The notes: a model not told the origin generated them from the letters alone. 64,000 nucleotides of DNA from Allomuricauda sp. (GCF_028280385.1 NZ_JANQLX010000007.1:1-64000), one strand, 5' to 3'. Shown: positions 44,567 through 53,498, counted from the first letter of the stretch. Made by a program: numbers and translations.

Positions 44567-45202
44567 ATGTCCAAAATTTTATTACATCCCACCTATTTGC
44601 CCAGTATCAGCACTTTTGCGGTATTGGTCCAGCGAAATATTATTTGGGAAGCCCATGATAATTTCCAGAAACAAACCTATCGCAACCGCTGTCATATCTG
44701 TACGGACCAAGGGAAACACATGCTCAATATCCCAATAAAACATGTTGGAGGTGCAGAAGGCAGACAAAAATATGCGGATGTAGAAATCGATTATTCGAGC
44801 AACTGGCCCAAACAACATTGGCGGACTTTGGAAACTGCCTATCGCACTTCCCCCTATTTTGAGTTTTACGAGGATGACATCAGACCTCTATTTGAACAAC
44901 CGCTTACATCCCTTTACCAATTTAACTTGAAATCCATTGGTGTTATTTTGGATTGTTTGGGTGAAAAGCTGGAGTCAGAAGCAACGGAGAAGTATGAACC
45001 TACCCCGGAAAAATGTACGGACGGACGCTTTTTGGTAGAGGCCAAAAAGCCTATTCCATTGGAGTTGGATTCTTATGACCAGGTGTTTGGAGAGCGTCAT
45101 GGCTTTATTCCTGACCTGAGCATCGTGGATTTAATTTTCAACGAGGGCCCTAACAGCATCTCTTACTTAAAAAATTTAAGCATTACCATTCCGGATGCTT
45201 AG
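44567..45202 (+). CDS. WbqC-like family protein
   Basis: This 211-residue protein matches the WbqC-like family: an N-terminal HPTYLPSISTFAVLVQ, then HDNFQKQTYRNRC and the conserved QHWRTLETAYRTSPYFEFY block. WbqC-type proteins occur in O-antigen or capsule clusters and are thought to help attach or modify amino-acid substituents on polysaccharides, but their activity is not settled. No signal peptide is seen, so it should be cytoplasmic. It lies 49 bases downstream of lepB and overlaps the DUF6122 gene by 8 bases (ATGCTTAG). Confidence 0.85.
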   Translation: MSKILLHPTYLPSISTFAVLVQRNIIWEAHDNFQKQTYRNRCHICTDQGKHMLNIPIKHVGGAEGRQKYADVEIDYSSNWPKQHWRTLETAYRTSPYFEFYEDDIRPLFEQPLTSLYQFNLKSIGVILDCLGEKLESEATEKYEPTPEKCTDGRFLVEAKKPIPLELDSYDQVFGERHGFIPDLSIVDLIFNEGPNSISYLKNLSITIPDA

Positions 45203-45509
45203 GTTTGTCATCCATTACGGCATACACTTTTTGGTCCCCATTGCCATAGGATTGTACTTTTTTAAAGAGCAGCGATCGAAGGTGATTTTAATCCTACTCG
45301 CTGGAATTGCAATAGATATCGATCATCTCTGGGCGAATCCCATATTTGACCCCAATAGGTGTAGTATCAATTTTCATTTCTTGCACAGCTACTGGGCCAT
45401 TATGGTGTACTGTATCCTTCCATTTTTCAAACCTACACGAATCATTGGCTTGGCCCTTGTTATACACATCATTGCCGATGTGACTGACTGTTTATTGATG
45501 ATTACCTAA
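45195..45509 (+). CDS. DUF6122 family small membrane protein
   Basis: This 104-residue protein has about four hydrophobic segments (LVPIAIGLYFF, VILILLAGIAID, YWAIMVYCILPFF, IIGLALVIHIIAD). Conserved polar residues lie beside them: DIDHLWANP and HFLHSY. The pattern of Asp and His near membrane ends resembles YdjM-like hydrolases, but a metal site is only a guess. It overlaps the preceding WbqC-like gene by 8 bases and the convergent EEP gene by 18 bases. Function unknown. Confidence 0.8.
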   Translation: MLRFVIHYGIHFLVPIAIGLYFFKEQRSKVILILLAGIAIDIDHLWANPIFDPNRCSINFHFLHSYWAIMVYCILPFFKPTRIIGLALVIHIIADVTDCLLMIT

Positions 45510-46544
45510 ACGCAGGGTGGCCATGACAGGATAGTGATCAGAAAGTTTGACATTGAAGTTTTTATGATCCAGGATCTCAAAATCTGGGTCGGCCAAAATG
45601 TAGTCTATCCGCATGGGAAAACCGAGCAGGTCATACGTTTTACCAAATCCATTGCCTTTCTCGAGGAAGGTGTCAACCATATCCCCTTTAATGGTATGGT
45701 AAATATTGGAATATTGGGTGTTGTTAAAATCACCTACCACAATCTTTGTATGACTGTTTTCTTCCATGCTTTCTTTTACCAACTGCACTTGCTCCATCTG
45801 TTTGAGCATGACCTGCTTTGATCGAGCCAAAAGCTTGGAAGATCTTTGGTTGGTAATCGCATCCAAATCGGGAATAATGCTAAAGGACTGAAGATGTATG
45901 TTATATACCCTTAATGTGTCTGCCTGATACAAGAGATCGGTATAAATGGCACTATTGGAGCTTTTTGGAAAAAGAATGGAGTCTTTATTTACAATGGGGA
46001 ATTTGGAATAGATCGCCTGAATTACCCTTTTTGCAGGTTTTCCCCATTCATAGTCTATGTACTTATAAGGATATTGTGATAAGGCCCCATTTCGTTTCAT
46101 TAAATAATAACATTCTTGAAAACAAAGTACATCTGGGTCCTGTTGAGTGACAAAATCGATAATCAAACTATCCACATCGTCTACATCCAACTGCCTATGC
46201 TCATTAAAGCGCCTGGAATTAAATGACATAATGGAAAGGGTACTCTCATCTTGAACGGTATCACTTGGGCCGGAAAACCTATAGAATGGACCCAGTAGAA
46301 CATACCACACCAACAGCACTCCACCGGACAGTATCATGGACCGCTTTCTACGAACAAACCAAAACAAAAGGAATGCCACGTGAACACATATCAAGGCCGG
46401 CACCAGAAAGCTCATTGCCGACAGTGTGGGCAAATACGAAACGGGAACGTAGGGAACCAGTAAGGCCAGTAATGTTACCAACCCAAAAACAAGGTTGATA
46501 CCATACATGATCTTATTGAAAACACCAGGGCGTTTTTTCAACAT
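45492..46544 (-). CDS. Membrane-anchored endonuclease/exonuclease/phosphatase-fold protein
   Basis: This 350-residue protein starts with three hydrophobic segments (about residues 12-85), then an EEP-fold domain. Motifs are LSIMSFN (first strand), CFQECYYL with the metal-binding Glu, VVGDFNNTQYS, MRIDYILAD and LSDHYPVMA with the catalytic His. EEP domains cut DNA, RNA or phospholipid-type phosphoesters; membrane-tethered forms like this are common in Bacteroidota and uncharacterised. It is the last gene of the minus-strand mutL group, starting one base from the upstream rhomboid gene's stop. Confidence 0.88.
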   Translation of the reverse strand: MLKKRPGVFNKIMYGINLVFGLVTLLALLVPYVPVSYLPTLSAMSFLVPALICVHVAFLLFWFVRRKRSMILSGGVLLVWYVLLGPFYRFSGPSDTVQDESTLSIMSFNSRRFNEHRQLDVDDVDSLIIDFVTQQDPDVLCFQECYYLMKRNGALSQYPYKYIDYEWGKPAKRVIQAIYSKFPIVNKDSILFPKSSNSAIYTDLLYQADTLRVYNIHLQSFSIIPDLDAITNQRSSKLLARSKQVMLKQMEQVQLVKESMEENSHTKIVVGDFNNTQYSNIYHTIKGDMVDTFLEKGNGFGKTYDLLGFPMRIDYILADPDFEILDHKNFNVKLSDHYPVMATLRLGNHQ

Positions 46545-47414
46545 CTAATCTTCTTTACCCGCTTTGAACAAAAAATCTTTTTCGGCCTTGGACAAACTTT
46601 CGTATCCAGATTTGCTGATTTTATCCAGGATATCATCTATCCTTTTTTGATTGGCCGCCTTGTCATAGGCTGCCTTTCCTTTACCCTTGGATTCTTTATT
46701 CTTATACACTGTTTTGAGGGGGCCTTTCTTTTCCCGGGGTTTGAACAATTGTGAGGCCGCTTTCCATAATTTGGCAAAACCGGCTCCAATATCGTTTCCG
46801 TTTAGCAATTGTCTGGCATAGACATATCCCAATAGCGCACCACCCAAATGGGCCAATCTACCGCCTACGTTTTCCCCATAAGGAATCAACAACAAATCTT
46901 TGAGGACCAACGCTGCCCCAATGTACCACAACTTGATGTTAAACATAAACAGCCTTACTTCCTGATTGGGAATATAGGAGCATACAAACAAGAGTACCCC
47001 CGTGACCCCTGCAGAAGCACCGATAAGACCCGGAGTGGTGGAACCAACCAAACCTGGCAATAAGTTATAACTGCCCAGGAAAACCAAACCACCTAAAATG
47101 ACCGCCATAAAGTACGCGTTCAAAAACCGTTGGTCATCAAAAAGATTCAAGAAAATCCTGCCTGCAAAGTATAAGATCAACATATTGAACAGCACATGCC
47201 ATAAGTCTGCATGAAAAAAAGAATAGGTTACCAAAGACCAGGGCTGTTGCACAAATTCAAAAAAGTCCCTTGGCAATTGAAACCAATCCGACATGGAAAT
47301 CTGCCCTAGGCGGATTGCCAATTGGTCAATTACAAAAATGACCAGATTGATGGCTATCAGCTTTTCAGCGACACTTAGCCTTGCAAAATAATATTTGAGT
47401 CCCCCACTTGCCAT
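46545..47414 (-). CDS. Rhomboid-family intramembrane serine protease (downstream copy)
   Basis: This 289-residue protein has six or seven hydrophobic segments, the rhomboid catalytic serine Ser134 in LIGASAGVTG, catalytic His189 in RLAHLGGALLGY, and HVLFNML (residues 73-79) after segment 2. The C-terminal 75 residues form a basic cytoplasmic tail (KGPLKTVYKNKESKGKGK, then an acidic end), absent from the other copy. Rhomboids cleave transmembrane substrates; the target is unknown. The gene follows the other rhomboid gene after 3 bases, so the two should be made together. Confidence 0.9.
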   Translation of the reverse strand: MASGGLKYYFARLSVAEKLIAINLVIFVIDQLAIRLGQISMSDWFQLPRDFFEFVQQPWSLVTYSFFHADLWHVLFNMLILYFAGRIFLNLFDDQRFLNAYFMAVILGGLVFLGSYNLLPGLVGSTTPGLIGASAGVTGVLLFVCSYIPNQEVRLFMFNIKLWYIGAALVLKDLLLIPYGENVGGRLAHLGGALLGYVYARQLLNGNDIGAGFAKLWKAASQLFKPREKKGPLKTVYKNKESKGKGKAAYDKAANQKRIDDILDKISKSGYESLSKAEKDFLFKAGKED

Positions 47415-47417
47415 AAG

Positions 47418-48275
47418 CTAATCCCAACGATTTTGGTTAAACTGGGTTCTTTTCCAATACCACATTATAAGAAAGCCCGTCAATGCACCTCCCAAGTGCG
47501 CTACATAAGCAGTATTGCTTGGGCTGAATACGGAAACCCCAGACAAAGCAGAAAACAAATCCAATCCTATTATGGCCGGAATAAAGTATTTGGCTTTTAT
47601 GGGTACAGGGAAAAATATCAACATTAGTCGAGATTCGGGAAACATCATTCCAAAAGCAACCAATACACCGGTCATTGCCCCAGAGGCGCCCAACATGGAT
47701 TTATATCCAAGTCCTGTGGCATTAAGTTCAAAAAGGGTGCGGAAATCCTGATTGCTCAAATTGATATCATACCCTTGCATCACCGGCATCAACTTTTTTA
47801 GAAATATATCGCTTGTTATAAATCCACGGCCATTGCTGGCATCAATACTCAATATTTCCTTGATCAGATTCAAATCTAAGTCCACGGTCAGGTTAGAGAC
47901 AATGGAAAGGTATTGTACATAATCTACCCCAAGCGTGATCAAAGCCGCCCCTAGACCTGCGGATATATAAAAGAACAGAAATTTTTTTCTTCCCAAACTA
48001 TCTTCCACCGCACAGCCAAACATCCAGAGCATAAACATGTTCCCGAGAATATGTGGGAAATAAATGGAATAGCTGCTAACGCCGCTGGGAACATAGGATG
48101 CATGCATAAACATATGGGTGAACAATTGCCAGAACTCAAAGTCCTTGCTCAAAGGAAAATGCAACGCAAACCAACTGCTCAAAGGTTCACCATAGTTACC
48201 TATAAATAGGGTGGCAATCCACGCAATAAAATTAATTATGATAATATGTTTTATCGTATCCGTTAATCTGAACAT
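47418..48275 (-). CDS. Rhomboid-family intramembrane serine protease (upstream copy)
   Basis: This 285-residue protein shows FTHMFMHAS, HILGNMFMLWMFG, catalytic Ser198 in MLGASGAMTG and catalytic His260 in YVAHLGGAL. Between the membrane segment ending near residue 120 and the catalytic serine helix lies a soluble insertion of about 75 residues (LDLNLIKEILSID, NLSNQDFRTLFE) that most rhomboids lack. It probably forms a periplasmic or cytoplasmic cap. It overlaps the mutL stop by one base and is immediately followed by the second rhomboid gene. Confidence 0.9.
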   Translation of the reverse strand: MFRLTDTIKHIIIINFIAWIATLFIGNYGEPLSSWFALHFPLSKDFEFWQLFTHMFMHASYVPSGVSSYSIYFPHILGNMFMLWMFGCAVEDSLGRKKFLFFYISAGLGAALITLGVDYVQYLSIVSNLTVDLDLNLIKEILSIDASNGRGFITSDIFLKKLMPVMQGYDINLSNQDFRTLFELNATGLGYKSMLGASGAMTGVLVAFGMMFPESRLMLIFFPVPIKAKYFIPAIIGLDLFSALSGVSVFSPSNTAYVAHLGGALTGFLIMWYWKRTQFNQNRWD

Positions 48276-50119
48276 TAGCCCATTTTTTTATCAATTTCAC
48301 TATCTGTGATAATGGTGTACGTCTTTTTTTGAAACGGACTCAACGCAGGTTCCTTACAGCCAAACAAATCGTTGACCAAGGCTGTTTGTGATTCCGCGTC
48401 GAGTACCTCCCCGGACTTTACCGCCAGATTCCTCGATAAAGCTTTGGCCAATAACTCGGCCTGCGATACAGAACTTTCTTCTATACCTTCCTTGTACTCC
48501 GCAATCATGCGATCCAATACCGTGCCAATTCCACTTTCGGATACCAGTATGGGCACCCCTGTCACTTTTACAGTTTCCTGGTTCAAATCTTCAAAGGCAA
48601 AACCAACACTTTGCAGGCTTTCGCGTATTTCCTGAAGTACTTGTAGCTCCATGGCATTAAAGGTAAGTTCCAATGGAAATAACAGCTGTTGACTTACACC
48701 TTCCTTTACGGTGATCTCGCCAAGGAATTTCTCAAAAAGCACCCGTTCATGCGCCCTGTTCTGGTGTACAATGAGCATTCCCGATTTAAGGGTGCTCACC
48801 ACATATTTTCGCTGTAACTGAAAAGTAATCCCAGTTTGGACCTCCTTATCATCCTGTTCGTAAATCCTACCTTGAACTTCAGTGTCCGTTTCAATCTCAA
48901 CACTGCTGAACGAATCCAGGTTTTCCGTGTCCAATCCTGTAAACAATTGCTCCCAACCTTTGGTACTTTGCTTTTGGTAGGTGGTGCTGCCCTTACCACC
49001 AGAAGATTCCTGTTGGAACGGATTAAAACCGGCATCTACCGTAACTTTGGGTAACACGGCGCCCTTTTCCTTGTAGGCATAGGGCGTATCTAGATTGGGG
49101 TCGTGCTCAAAATCCAGCACTGGAGCCACATTAAATTGGCCCAGACTATGTTTTATGGTAGACCGAAGCATGGCATAAAGTGCGTGTTCATCGTCAAACT
49201 TTACCTCGGTTTTGGTGGGGTGGATGTTGATGTCAATGGACTTGGGGTCTACTTCGAGATAAACGAAATATCCCGGAAATACATCTGGTTTGATCAATCC
49301 TTCAAATGCGGACACTACTGCATGATGCAGATACGGACTTTTTATAAATCGGTTATTGGCAAAGAAAAACTGTTCCCCCCTACTTTTTTTGGCGAACTCC
49401 GGTTTGCATATAAATCCTGAAATGTTCACCACCTCGGTCTGTTCCCCAATGGGAACCAAACGCTCGGTCATCTTACTGCCAAAAATATGGGCAATACGTT
49501 GTCTGGCGTTGGTCTTGGGCAAATTGAATATTTCAGAACCGTTGTTATACAAATGGAATTCAATATTGGGGTGCACCAAGGCCACCCTGTGGAATTCATC
49601 TGTAATATGTCTGAGTTCCACTTGGTTCGATTTCAAAAAATTACGGCGTGCCGGAATATTGAAAAAAAGGTTTTTAACAGAAATGGAAGTTCCTTTTGGG
49701 GTGGCCACCAATTCTTGGGCCATTATTTTGCTGCCTTCAATTTTGATATGTGTACCCACATCCATGGATTCCACCCGAGTAAGCATGTCCACATGTGCAA
49801 TGGCAGCTATGGATGCCAATGCCTCTCCCCGAAAACCCTTGGTATTAAGATTGTAAAGGTCCTGTGCATTTGTAATTTTGGAGGTGGCGTGTCGCTCAAA
49901 AGATAATCGGGCATCCGTTTCGCTCATTCCCGTTCCATTATCCACCACTTGGATTAGGGCCTTGCCCCCGTCCTTTACGATCAACTTGATCAAATCCGCC
50001 CCAGCATCAATGGCATTTTCAAGCAATTCCTTTACCACGGATGCCGGCCTTTGAACCACTTCCCCTGCTGCAATTTGGTTGGCAACATGGTCAGGCAAAA
50101 GTTTAATGATGTCCGCCAT
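48275..50119 (-). CDS. mutL: DNA mismatch repair protein MutL
   Basis: This 614-residue protein has the GHKL ATPase domain (IAAGEVVQRPASVVKELLENAID begins near residue 15 and is typical in part, DNGTGMSE, TKGFRGEALASI, GTSISVKNLFFNIPAR) and a C-terminal dimerisation domain. It links MutS mismatch recognition to strand removal. The nuclease metal motif DQHAxxExxxxE seen in MutL proteins of bacteria without MutH is here HQNRAHERVLFE (His452 to Glu463), and the C-terminal CPHGRP box is absent (PALSPFQKK instead). It may therefore lack nicking activity. Starts and stops overlap by one base with both neighbours. Confidence 0.95.
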   Translation of the reverse strand: MADIIKLLPDHVANQIAAGEVVQRPASVVKELLENAIDAGADLIKLIVKDGGKALIQVVDNGTGMSETDARLSFERHATSKITNAQDLYNLNTKGFRGEALASIAAIAHVDMLTRVESMDVGTHIKIEGSKIMAQELVATPKGTSISVKNLFFNIPARRNFLKSNQVELRHITDEFHRVALVHPNIEFHLYNNGSEIFNLPKTNARQRIAHIFGSKMTERLVPIGEQTEVVNISGFICKPEFAKKSRGEQFFFANNRFIKSPYLHHAVVSAFEGLIKPDVFPGYFVYLEVDPKSIDINIHPTKTEVKFDDEHALYAMLRSTIKHSLGQFNVAPVLDFEHDPNLDTPYAYKEKGAVLPKVTVDAGFNPFQQESSGGKGSTTYQKQSTKGWEQLFTGLDTENLDSFSSVEIETDTEVQGRIYEQDDKEVQTGITFQLQRKYVVSTLKSGMLIVHQNRAHERVLFEKFLGEITVKEGVSQQLLFPLELTFNAMELQVLQEIRESLQSVGFAFEDLNQETVKVTGVPILVSESGIGTVLDRMIAEYKEGIEESSVSQAELLAKALSRNLAVKSGEVLDAESQTALVNDLFGCKEPALSPFQKKTYTIITDSEIDKKMG

Positions 50120-50412
50120 TAGCGATTCAGGAATATGGATAAATCAAAGTCGATAATGTAGAGGAACAACAATACCAATATGGCCACAATAATGAGAAAT
50201 CGAAGTTTTAGGTTTTTATCCCCCTCGGTCTTAAGATCATTTATGGCCGAAGTCACCTTATTTTTTATTCCCCTTTGCGTTTGGGCCGTATTTCTGAATT
50301 TATCTAGTTTATGTTCTATTTTATAAGGATTGCCATCTCCTTTGTAATACCGCGGCGAGTAATCAAACGTCCTATTTTTTCTAAGTTTCAGAAAATTTCG
50401 CATGGCATCCAT
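50119..50412 (-). CDS. Small single-pass membrane protein, conserved next to ribH/mutL
   Basis: This 97-residue protein has a basic, aromatic N-terminus (KNRTFDYSPRYYKGD), a charged middle, and one C-terminal membrane segment (about residues 72-92, LIIVAILVLLFLYIIDF). ATG 50403, three codons later, could also be the start. I know similar small proteins next to ribH and mutL in flavobacteria, where automatic annotation sometimes labels them riboflavin synthase; nothing in the sequence supports that. It would be tail-anchored. Function unknown. Confidence 0.75.
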   Translation of the reverse strand: MDAMRNFLKLRKNRTFDYSPRYYKGDGNPYKIEHKLDKFRNTAQTQRGIKNKVTSAINDLKTEGDKNLKLRFLIIVAILVLLFLYIIDFDLSIFLNR

Positions 50413-50622
50413 TTCGGTATTACCTCAAAGGTACTTAAAATCAAAAAACATGTCTTGGGAGGCTTGCTAAAAAATGTTAACAGTTGGGGGCGGCGGGGGG
50501 TAGATGGTTAGATTGCTGGACTTTTCGACTTTTAGTCGAGTTGGACAATTGAAATCTTATATTTTGAGTTTTGGGTTCCCCATCATTCAGCAGAGGTACC
50601 TGAATTTGTCCTTGCGCAATTC

Positions 50623-51105
50623 CTATTTCCCCAATACGGCCATTTGAATGGCGGCTATGGCAGCTTCTGTTCCCTTGTTCCCATGTTTGCCTCCGCTACG
50701 ATCTCGGGATTGTTGGATAGTATCATCGGTGAGCACGCAAAAAATCACGGGAACATCGTACGCTACATTTAAATCCTTAATGCCCTGCGCTGTGGCACTG
50801 CAAACAAAATCAAAGTGACTTGTTTCGCCCCGTATCACACTTCCAATGGCAATAACGGCATCCACCTTCTCCTGGGTGAGCAATTTTTTGCACCCAAAAG
50901 TGAGCTCAAAACTACCGGGCACATTCCAACGAACGATATTCCCTTCCAAGGCACCGCAATCCACGAGGGCTTCATGGGCACCTTTGTAAAGCGCTTCCGT
51001 GATGGTATCGTTCCATTCAGAAACAACAATCCCAAACCGAAGTAACTTCGCATTTGGGATTTTGGATTTATCGTATGTTGATAGATTTTTATTTTCGGTG
51101 GCCAT
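50623..51105 (-). CDS. ribH: 6,7-dimethyl-8-ribityllumazine synthase
   Basis: This 160-residue enzyme condenses the pyrimidine and butanone phosphate precursors in the penultimate step of riboflavin synthesis. It shows GIVVSEWNDTIT, WNVPGSFELTF, AIGSVIRGETSHFDFVC with the catalytic His, PVIFCVLTDD and the RSGGKHGNKGTEAA phosphate-binding turn. ATG 51105 is chosen over the in-frame ATG at 51129, which would overlap the upstream TPR gene. It lies 4 bases after that gene; a 210-base gap with no evident gene separates it from the next one. Confidence 0.95.
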   Translation of the reverse strand: MATENKNLSTYDKSKIPNAKLLRFGIVVSEWNDTITEALYKGAHEALVDCGALEGNIVRWNVPGSFELTFGCKKLLTQEKVDAVIAIGSVIRGETSHFDFVCSATAQGIKDLNVAYDVPVIFCVLTDDTIQQSRDRSGGKHGNKGTEAAIAAIQMAVLGK

Positions 51106-51109
51106 GCTC

Positions 51110-51868
51110 TTAGTTTTGGGCCAGCCCAATAAGCACGTCTATACCGTTGGCCTCCTGGGCGCCTTCGTAGTCATTTTTGATGCGTTCAAAAAAGCCCAAA
51201 GCCTTTTCTTTTTGGTCCAGGTTTAGCGCCAACACCCCAGCTTTGTACAAAAATCTAGGAGTGGTATACTCATTATCACTGTGCGCTATTGCCCTTTCAT
51301 AGTAGTCCAAAGCATCGTTCTGTTGGTTCAATTGGGAAAAAGCGTCCCCAATACCTCCTTTGGCCATAGCTCCCAAAACGGCGTCATCCGACGAAAAATC
51401 TTCCAGTTGGGTAATGGCCTCGTCATATTGCTGGAGGTTCAAATAGGTCATCCCAGCAGAATATTTGGCCAAGTTCGCGGCCTTGGTTCCCTTATATTCC
51501 TGAATGATATCCAAAAATCCATACTTACCTTCTGCACCATTAAGGGCCAATGTCAACAGGGAATCCTTGGCCGTTGTGCTATTCAGGGCTTGATCAAAAT
51601 ATTGTTGTGGATAAAAAAGTTCGTTGGCAGCAGTAGCTTCTTTTGGTTTTTGGATGAACTCGTTATAACCGAGATAGCCAAGAACACCGATCGCGATCAC
51701 CCCAATGGCCCCCAAGATAAAATTTTGGTTCTTTTGGACCCATGCCTCGGTCTTGGAAGCACTTTCATCCAAGGTGTTGAACACCTCGGCCGTTGTACTG
51801 TTTTCATCAATGGATACTTCTTCAACCTTGTTTTTGGGTTTGAAGCCGCGCTTCTTGTATGTTGCCAT
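51110..51868 (-). CDS. Membrane-anchored TPR protein (YfgM-like)
   Basis: This 252-residue protein has a charged N-terminal cytoplasmic part, one membrane segment (about residues 50-68, FILGAIGVIAIGVLGYLGY) and about four TPR-like helical repeats outside (LAKYSAGMTYLNLQQYDEAI, AKGGIGDAFSQLNQ, ALDYYERAIAH). The layout matches YfgM-like proteins, which attend the Sec translocon and periplasmic chaperones in E. coli; equivalence is inferred from architecture only. It leads the minus-strand group with ribH and has its own well-formed promoter. Confidence 0.88.
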   Translation of the reverse strand: MATYKKRGFKPKNKVEEVSIDENSTTAEVFNTLDESASKTEAWVQKNQNFILGAIGVIAIGVLGYLGYNEFIQKPKEATAANELFYPQQYFDQALNSTTAKDSLLTLALNGAEGKYGFLDIIQEYKGTKAANLAKYSAGMTYLNLQQYDEAITQLEDFSSDDAVLGAMAKGGIGDAFSQLNQQNDALDYYERAIAHSDNEYTTPRFLYKAGVLALNLDQKEKALGFFERIKNDYEGAQEANGIDVLIGLAQN

Positions 51869-51888
51869 CCTTCATTAAATTAATCGCG

Positions 51889-51917
51889 CAAAAATAAAGT
51901 TTTTATCCAAAACCAAA
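51889..51917 (-). promoter_or_regulatory. Predicted promoter of the TPR-ribH group
   Basis: On the minus strand TTTG (complement of 51914-51917), 17 bases, then TATTTTTG (complement of 51889-51896) matches the Bacteroidota consensus. The start codon is 20 bases downstream at 51868. Confidence 0.6.
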
Positions 51918-51932
51918 AGGCAATTTATTCGT

Positions 51933-51940
51933 TATTTTTG
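51933..51940 (+). promoter_or_regulatory. Predicted -7 element of the recF promoter
   Basis: TATTTTTG matches TAnnTTTG exactly and lies 54 bases before ATG 51995. It is back-to-back with the TPR-gene promoter. No clear -33 TTG is seen. Confidence 0.45.
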
Positions 51941-51994
51941 GATTCTTTAACCGTTCCCAAAATCGCATTAAATCTTTAGGACTGTCCGCTTTTT

Positions 51995-53074
51995 ATGTAT
52001 TTAAAGCATTTATCCTTAGTCAATTACAAGAATTTTGATTCCAAGAATCTGGAATTCGACCCGGTCATCAACTGTTTGGTGGGCAACAACGGCGTGGGCA
52101 AGACCAACATTTTGGACGCCATTTACCACTTGGCTTTTGGGAAGAGTTACTTCAATCCCGTGGCCACGCAAAACATCAAACACGGGGCGGAGTTTTTTGT
52201 TGTGGAAGGCGAATTTGAAAAGGAAGAAAGAACCGAAAAAATCAATTGCAGCTTTAAACGGGGCATGAAAAAAGTAATCAAGCGCAATGGAAAGGCCTAT
52301 GAGAAGTTTTCGGACCATATTGGATTTTTGCCCTTGGTCATTATTTCCCCCTCAGATCGGGATTTGATCATTGAGGGAAGTGAGAGGCGGAGGAAATTTA
52401 TGGATGGGGTCATATCACAGTCCGATAAGGTCTATTTGCAAAACTTGATCAAGTACAACAAAGTTTTGGTGCAACGGAATTCGTTGCTCAAATACTTTAT
52501 GGCCAACCATACGTTCGACCCCAGCACCTTGGGCATCTACAACGAACAGCTGCACGGGTTGGGCAGCAAAATCCATGAAAAAAGGACGGCCTTTATAAAT
52601 GCTTTTCTACCCATTTTTAAGGAACAATATGCCCATATTTCCGAAAAAGATGAACAGATTATGTTGTCCTATCAAAGTCAATTGGAGCAGGAAAGCCTAC
52701 TGGAGCTCTTGGAAAGCAATCTGGAGAAAGATAGGGCATTACAATATACCAGCGTGGGAATCCATAAAGATGATCTGCTTTTTTCCATAGCTGGTTATCC
52801 CATAAAAAAATTTGGTAGCCAAGGGCAGCAAAAATCCTTTTTGATCGCTTTGAAGTTGGCCCAGTTCCATTTTATAAAGGAACAGGCGGGCACCACGCCC
52901 ATTTTATTGTTGGACGATATTTTCGACAAACTGGACGAACACCGGGTATCGCAGATCGTGGCCCTGGTGGACAACGATAATTTTGGCCAGCTCTTTATCA
53001 GCGACACCCATGCGGACCGTACGGAGAATGTGGTCAAGAACATAAGACAGAGCTATAAAATTTTTAACTTGTAG
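51995..53074 (+). CDS. recF: DNA replication and repair protein RecF
   Basis: This 359-residue SMC-like ATPase loads RecA at single-strand gaps with RecO and RecR. Walker A is GNNGVGKTN (residues 30-38), the signature motif is [19 protein letters not shown], and Walker B is [13 protein letters not shown], followed by FISDTH. It has the compact RecF length with no long coiled coil. It is not beside dnaA/dnaN as in Firmicutes. Downstream are a lipoprotein gene (one base after the stop) and a DUF721 gene, a grouping often seen in Bacteroidota. Confidence 0.95.
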   Translation: MYLKHLSLVNYKNFDSKNLEFDPVINCLVGNNGVGKTNILDAIYHLAFGKSYFNPVATQNIKHGAEFFVVEGEFEKEERTEKINCSFKRGMKKVIKRNGKAYEKFSDHIGFLPLVIISPSDRDLIIEGSERRRKFMDGVISQSDKVYLQNLIKYNKVLVQRNSLLKYFMANHTFDPSTLGIYNEQLHGLGSKIHEKRTAFINAFLPIFKEQYAHISEKDEQIMLSYQSQLEQESLLELLESNLEKDRALQYTSVGIHKDDLLFSIAGYPIKKFGSQGQQKSFLIALKLAQFHFIKEQAGTTPILLLDDIFDKLDEHRVSQIVALVDNDNFGQLFISDTHADRTENVVKNIRQSYKIFNL

Positions 53075-53075
53075 C

Positions 53076-53498
53076 ATGGGGAAAGGAATCATTATTCTAC
53101 TGATTTTATTATTGGCCAGCTGTTCCGGTCCAAGGGTTTCCGAAGCCGATTTATCCCATCTCAATGGCTATTGGGAAATCCAGGAGGTTATATTTCCGGA
53201 TGGGGCAAGCAAAAGTTATGGGATGAACCCCAACATTGATTTTATTCAATTGGACGGCACCACGGGTTATCGCAAAAAACTGCAGCCCAAGTTTACCGGC
53301 CAATACCAAACTTCGAACCAGACAGAATCTTTTGAAATTGTAAAAGGTTCCGAAACTTTTGTCATGAGTTACGAAAATTCCCTGGATACCTGGGAGGAAA
53401 CTTTGATTCAACTAGACTCCACATCGTTTACCGTTAAGAATGGAGAAGGTGTTCGCTATGTATACAAAAGATTTGAACCCATAACGATTCCAAAATAA
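53076..53498 (+). CDS. Lipocalin-like lipoprotein
   Basis: This 140-residue protein has a lipoprotein signal (LLLASC, Cys16) and then a small beta-rich domain starting HLNGYWEIQEVIFPDG, the typical opening of the lipocalin-like family in Bacteroidota. The end has SFTVKNGEGVRYVYKRFE. Such proteins may bind small hydrophobic molecules, but no ligand is known here. The gene starts one base after recF and overlaps the DUF721 gene start by one base (TAATG), so all three are probably co-expressed. Confidence 0.8.
   Translation: MGKGIIILLILLLASCSGPRVSEADLSHLNGYWEIQEVIFPDGASKSYGMNPNIDFIQLDGTTGYRKKLQPKFTGQYQTSNQTESFEIVKGSETFVMSYENSLDTWEETLIQLDSTSFTVKNGEGVRYVYKRFEPITIPK

Noticed and set aside
50525..50539. 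TCGACT-TTT-AGTCGA hairpin in the ribH downstream gap as a terminator
   Set aside because: Only 6 bp and no T-run on either strand. The rest of the 210-base gap (50413-50622) shows no gene or other signal that I can support.
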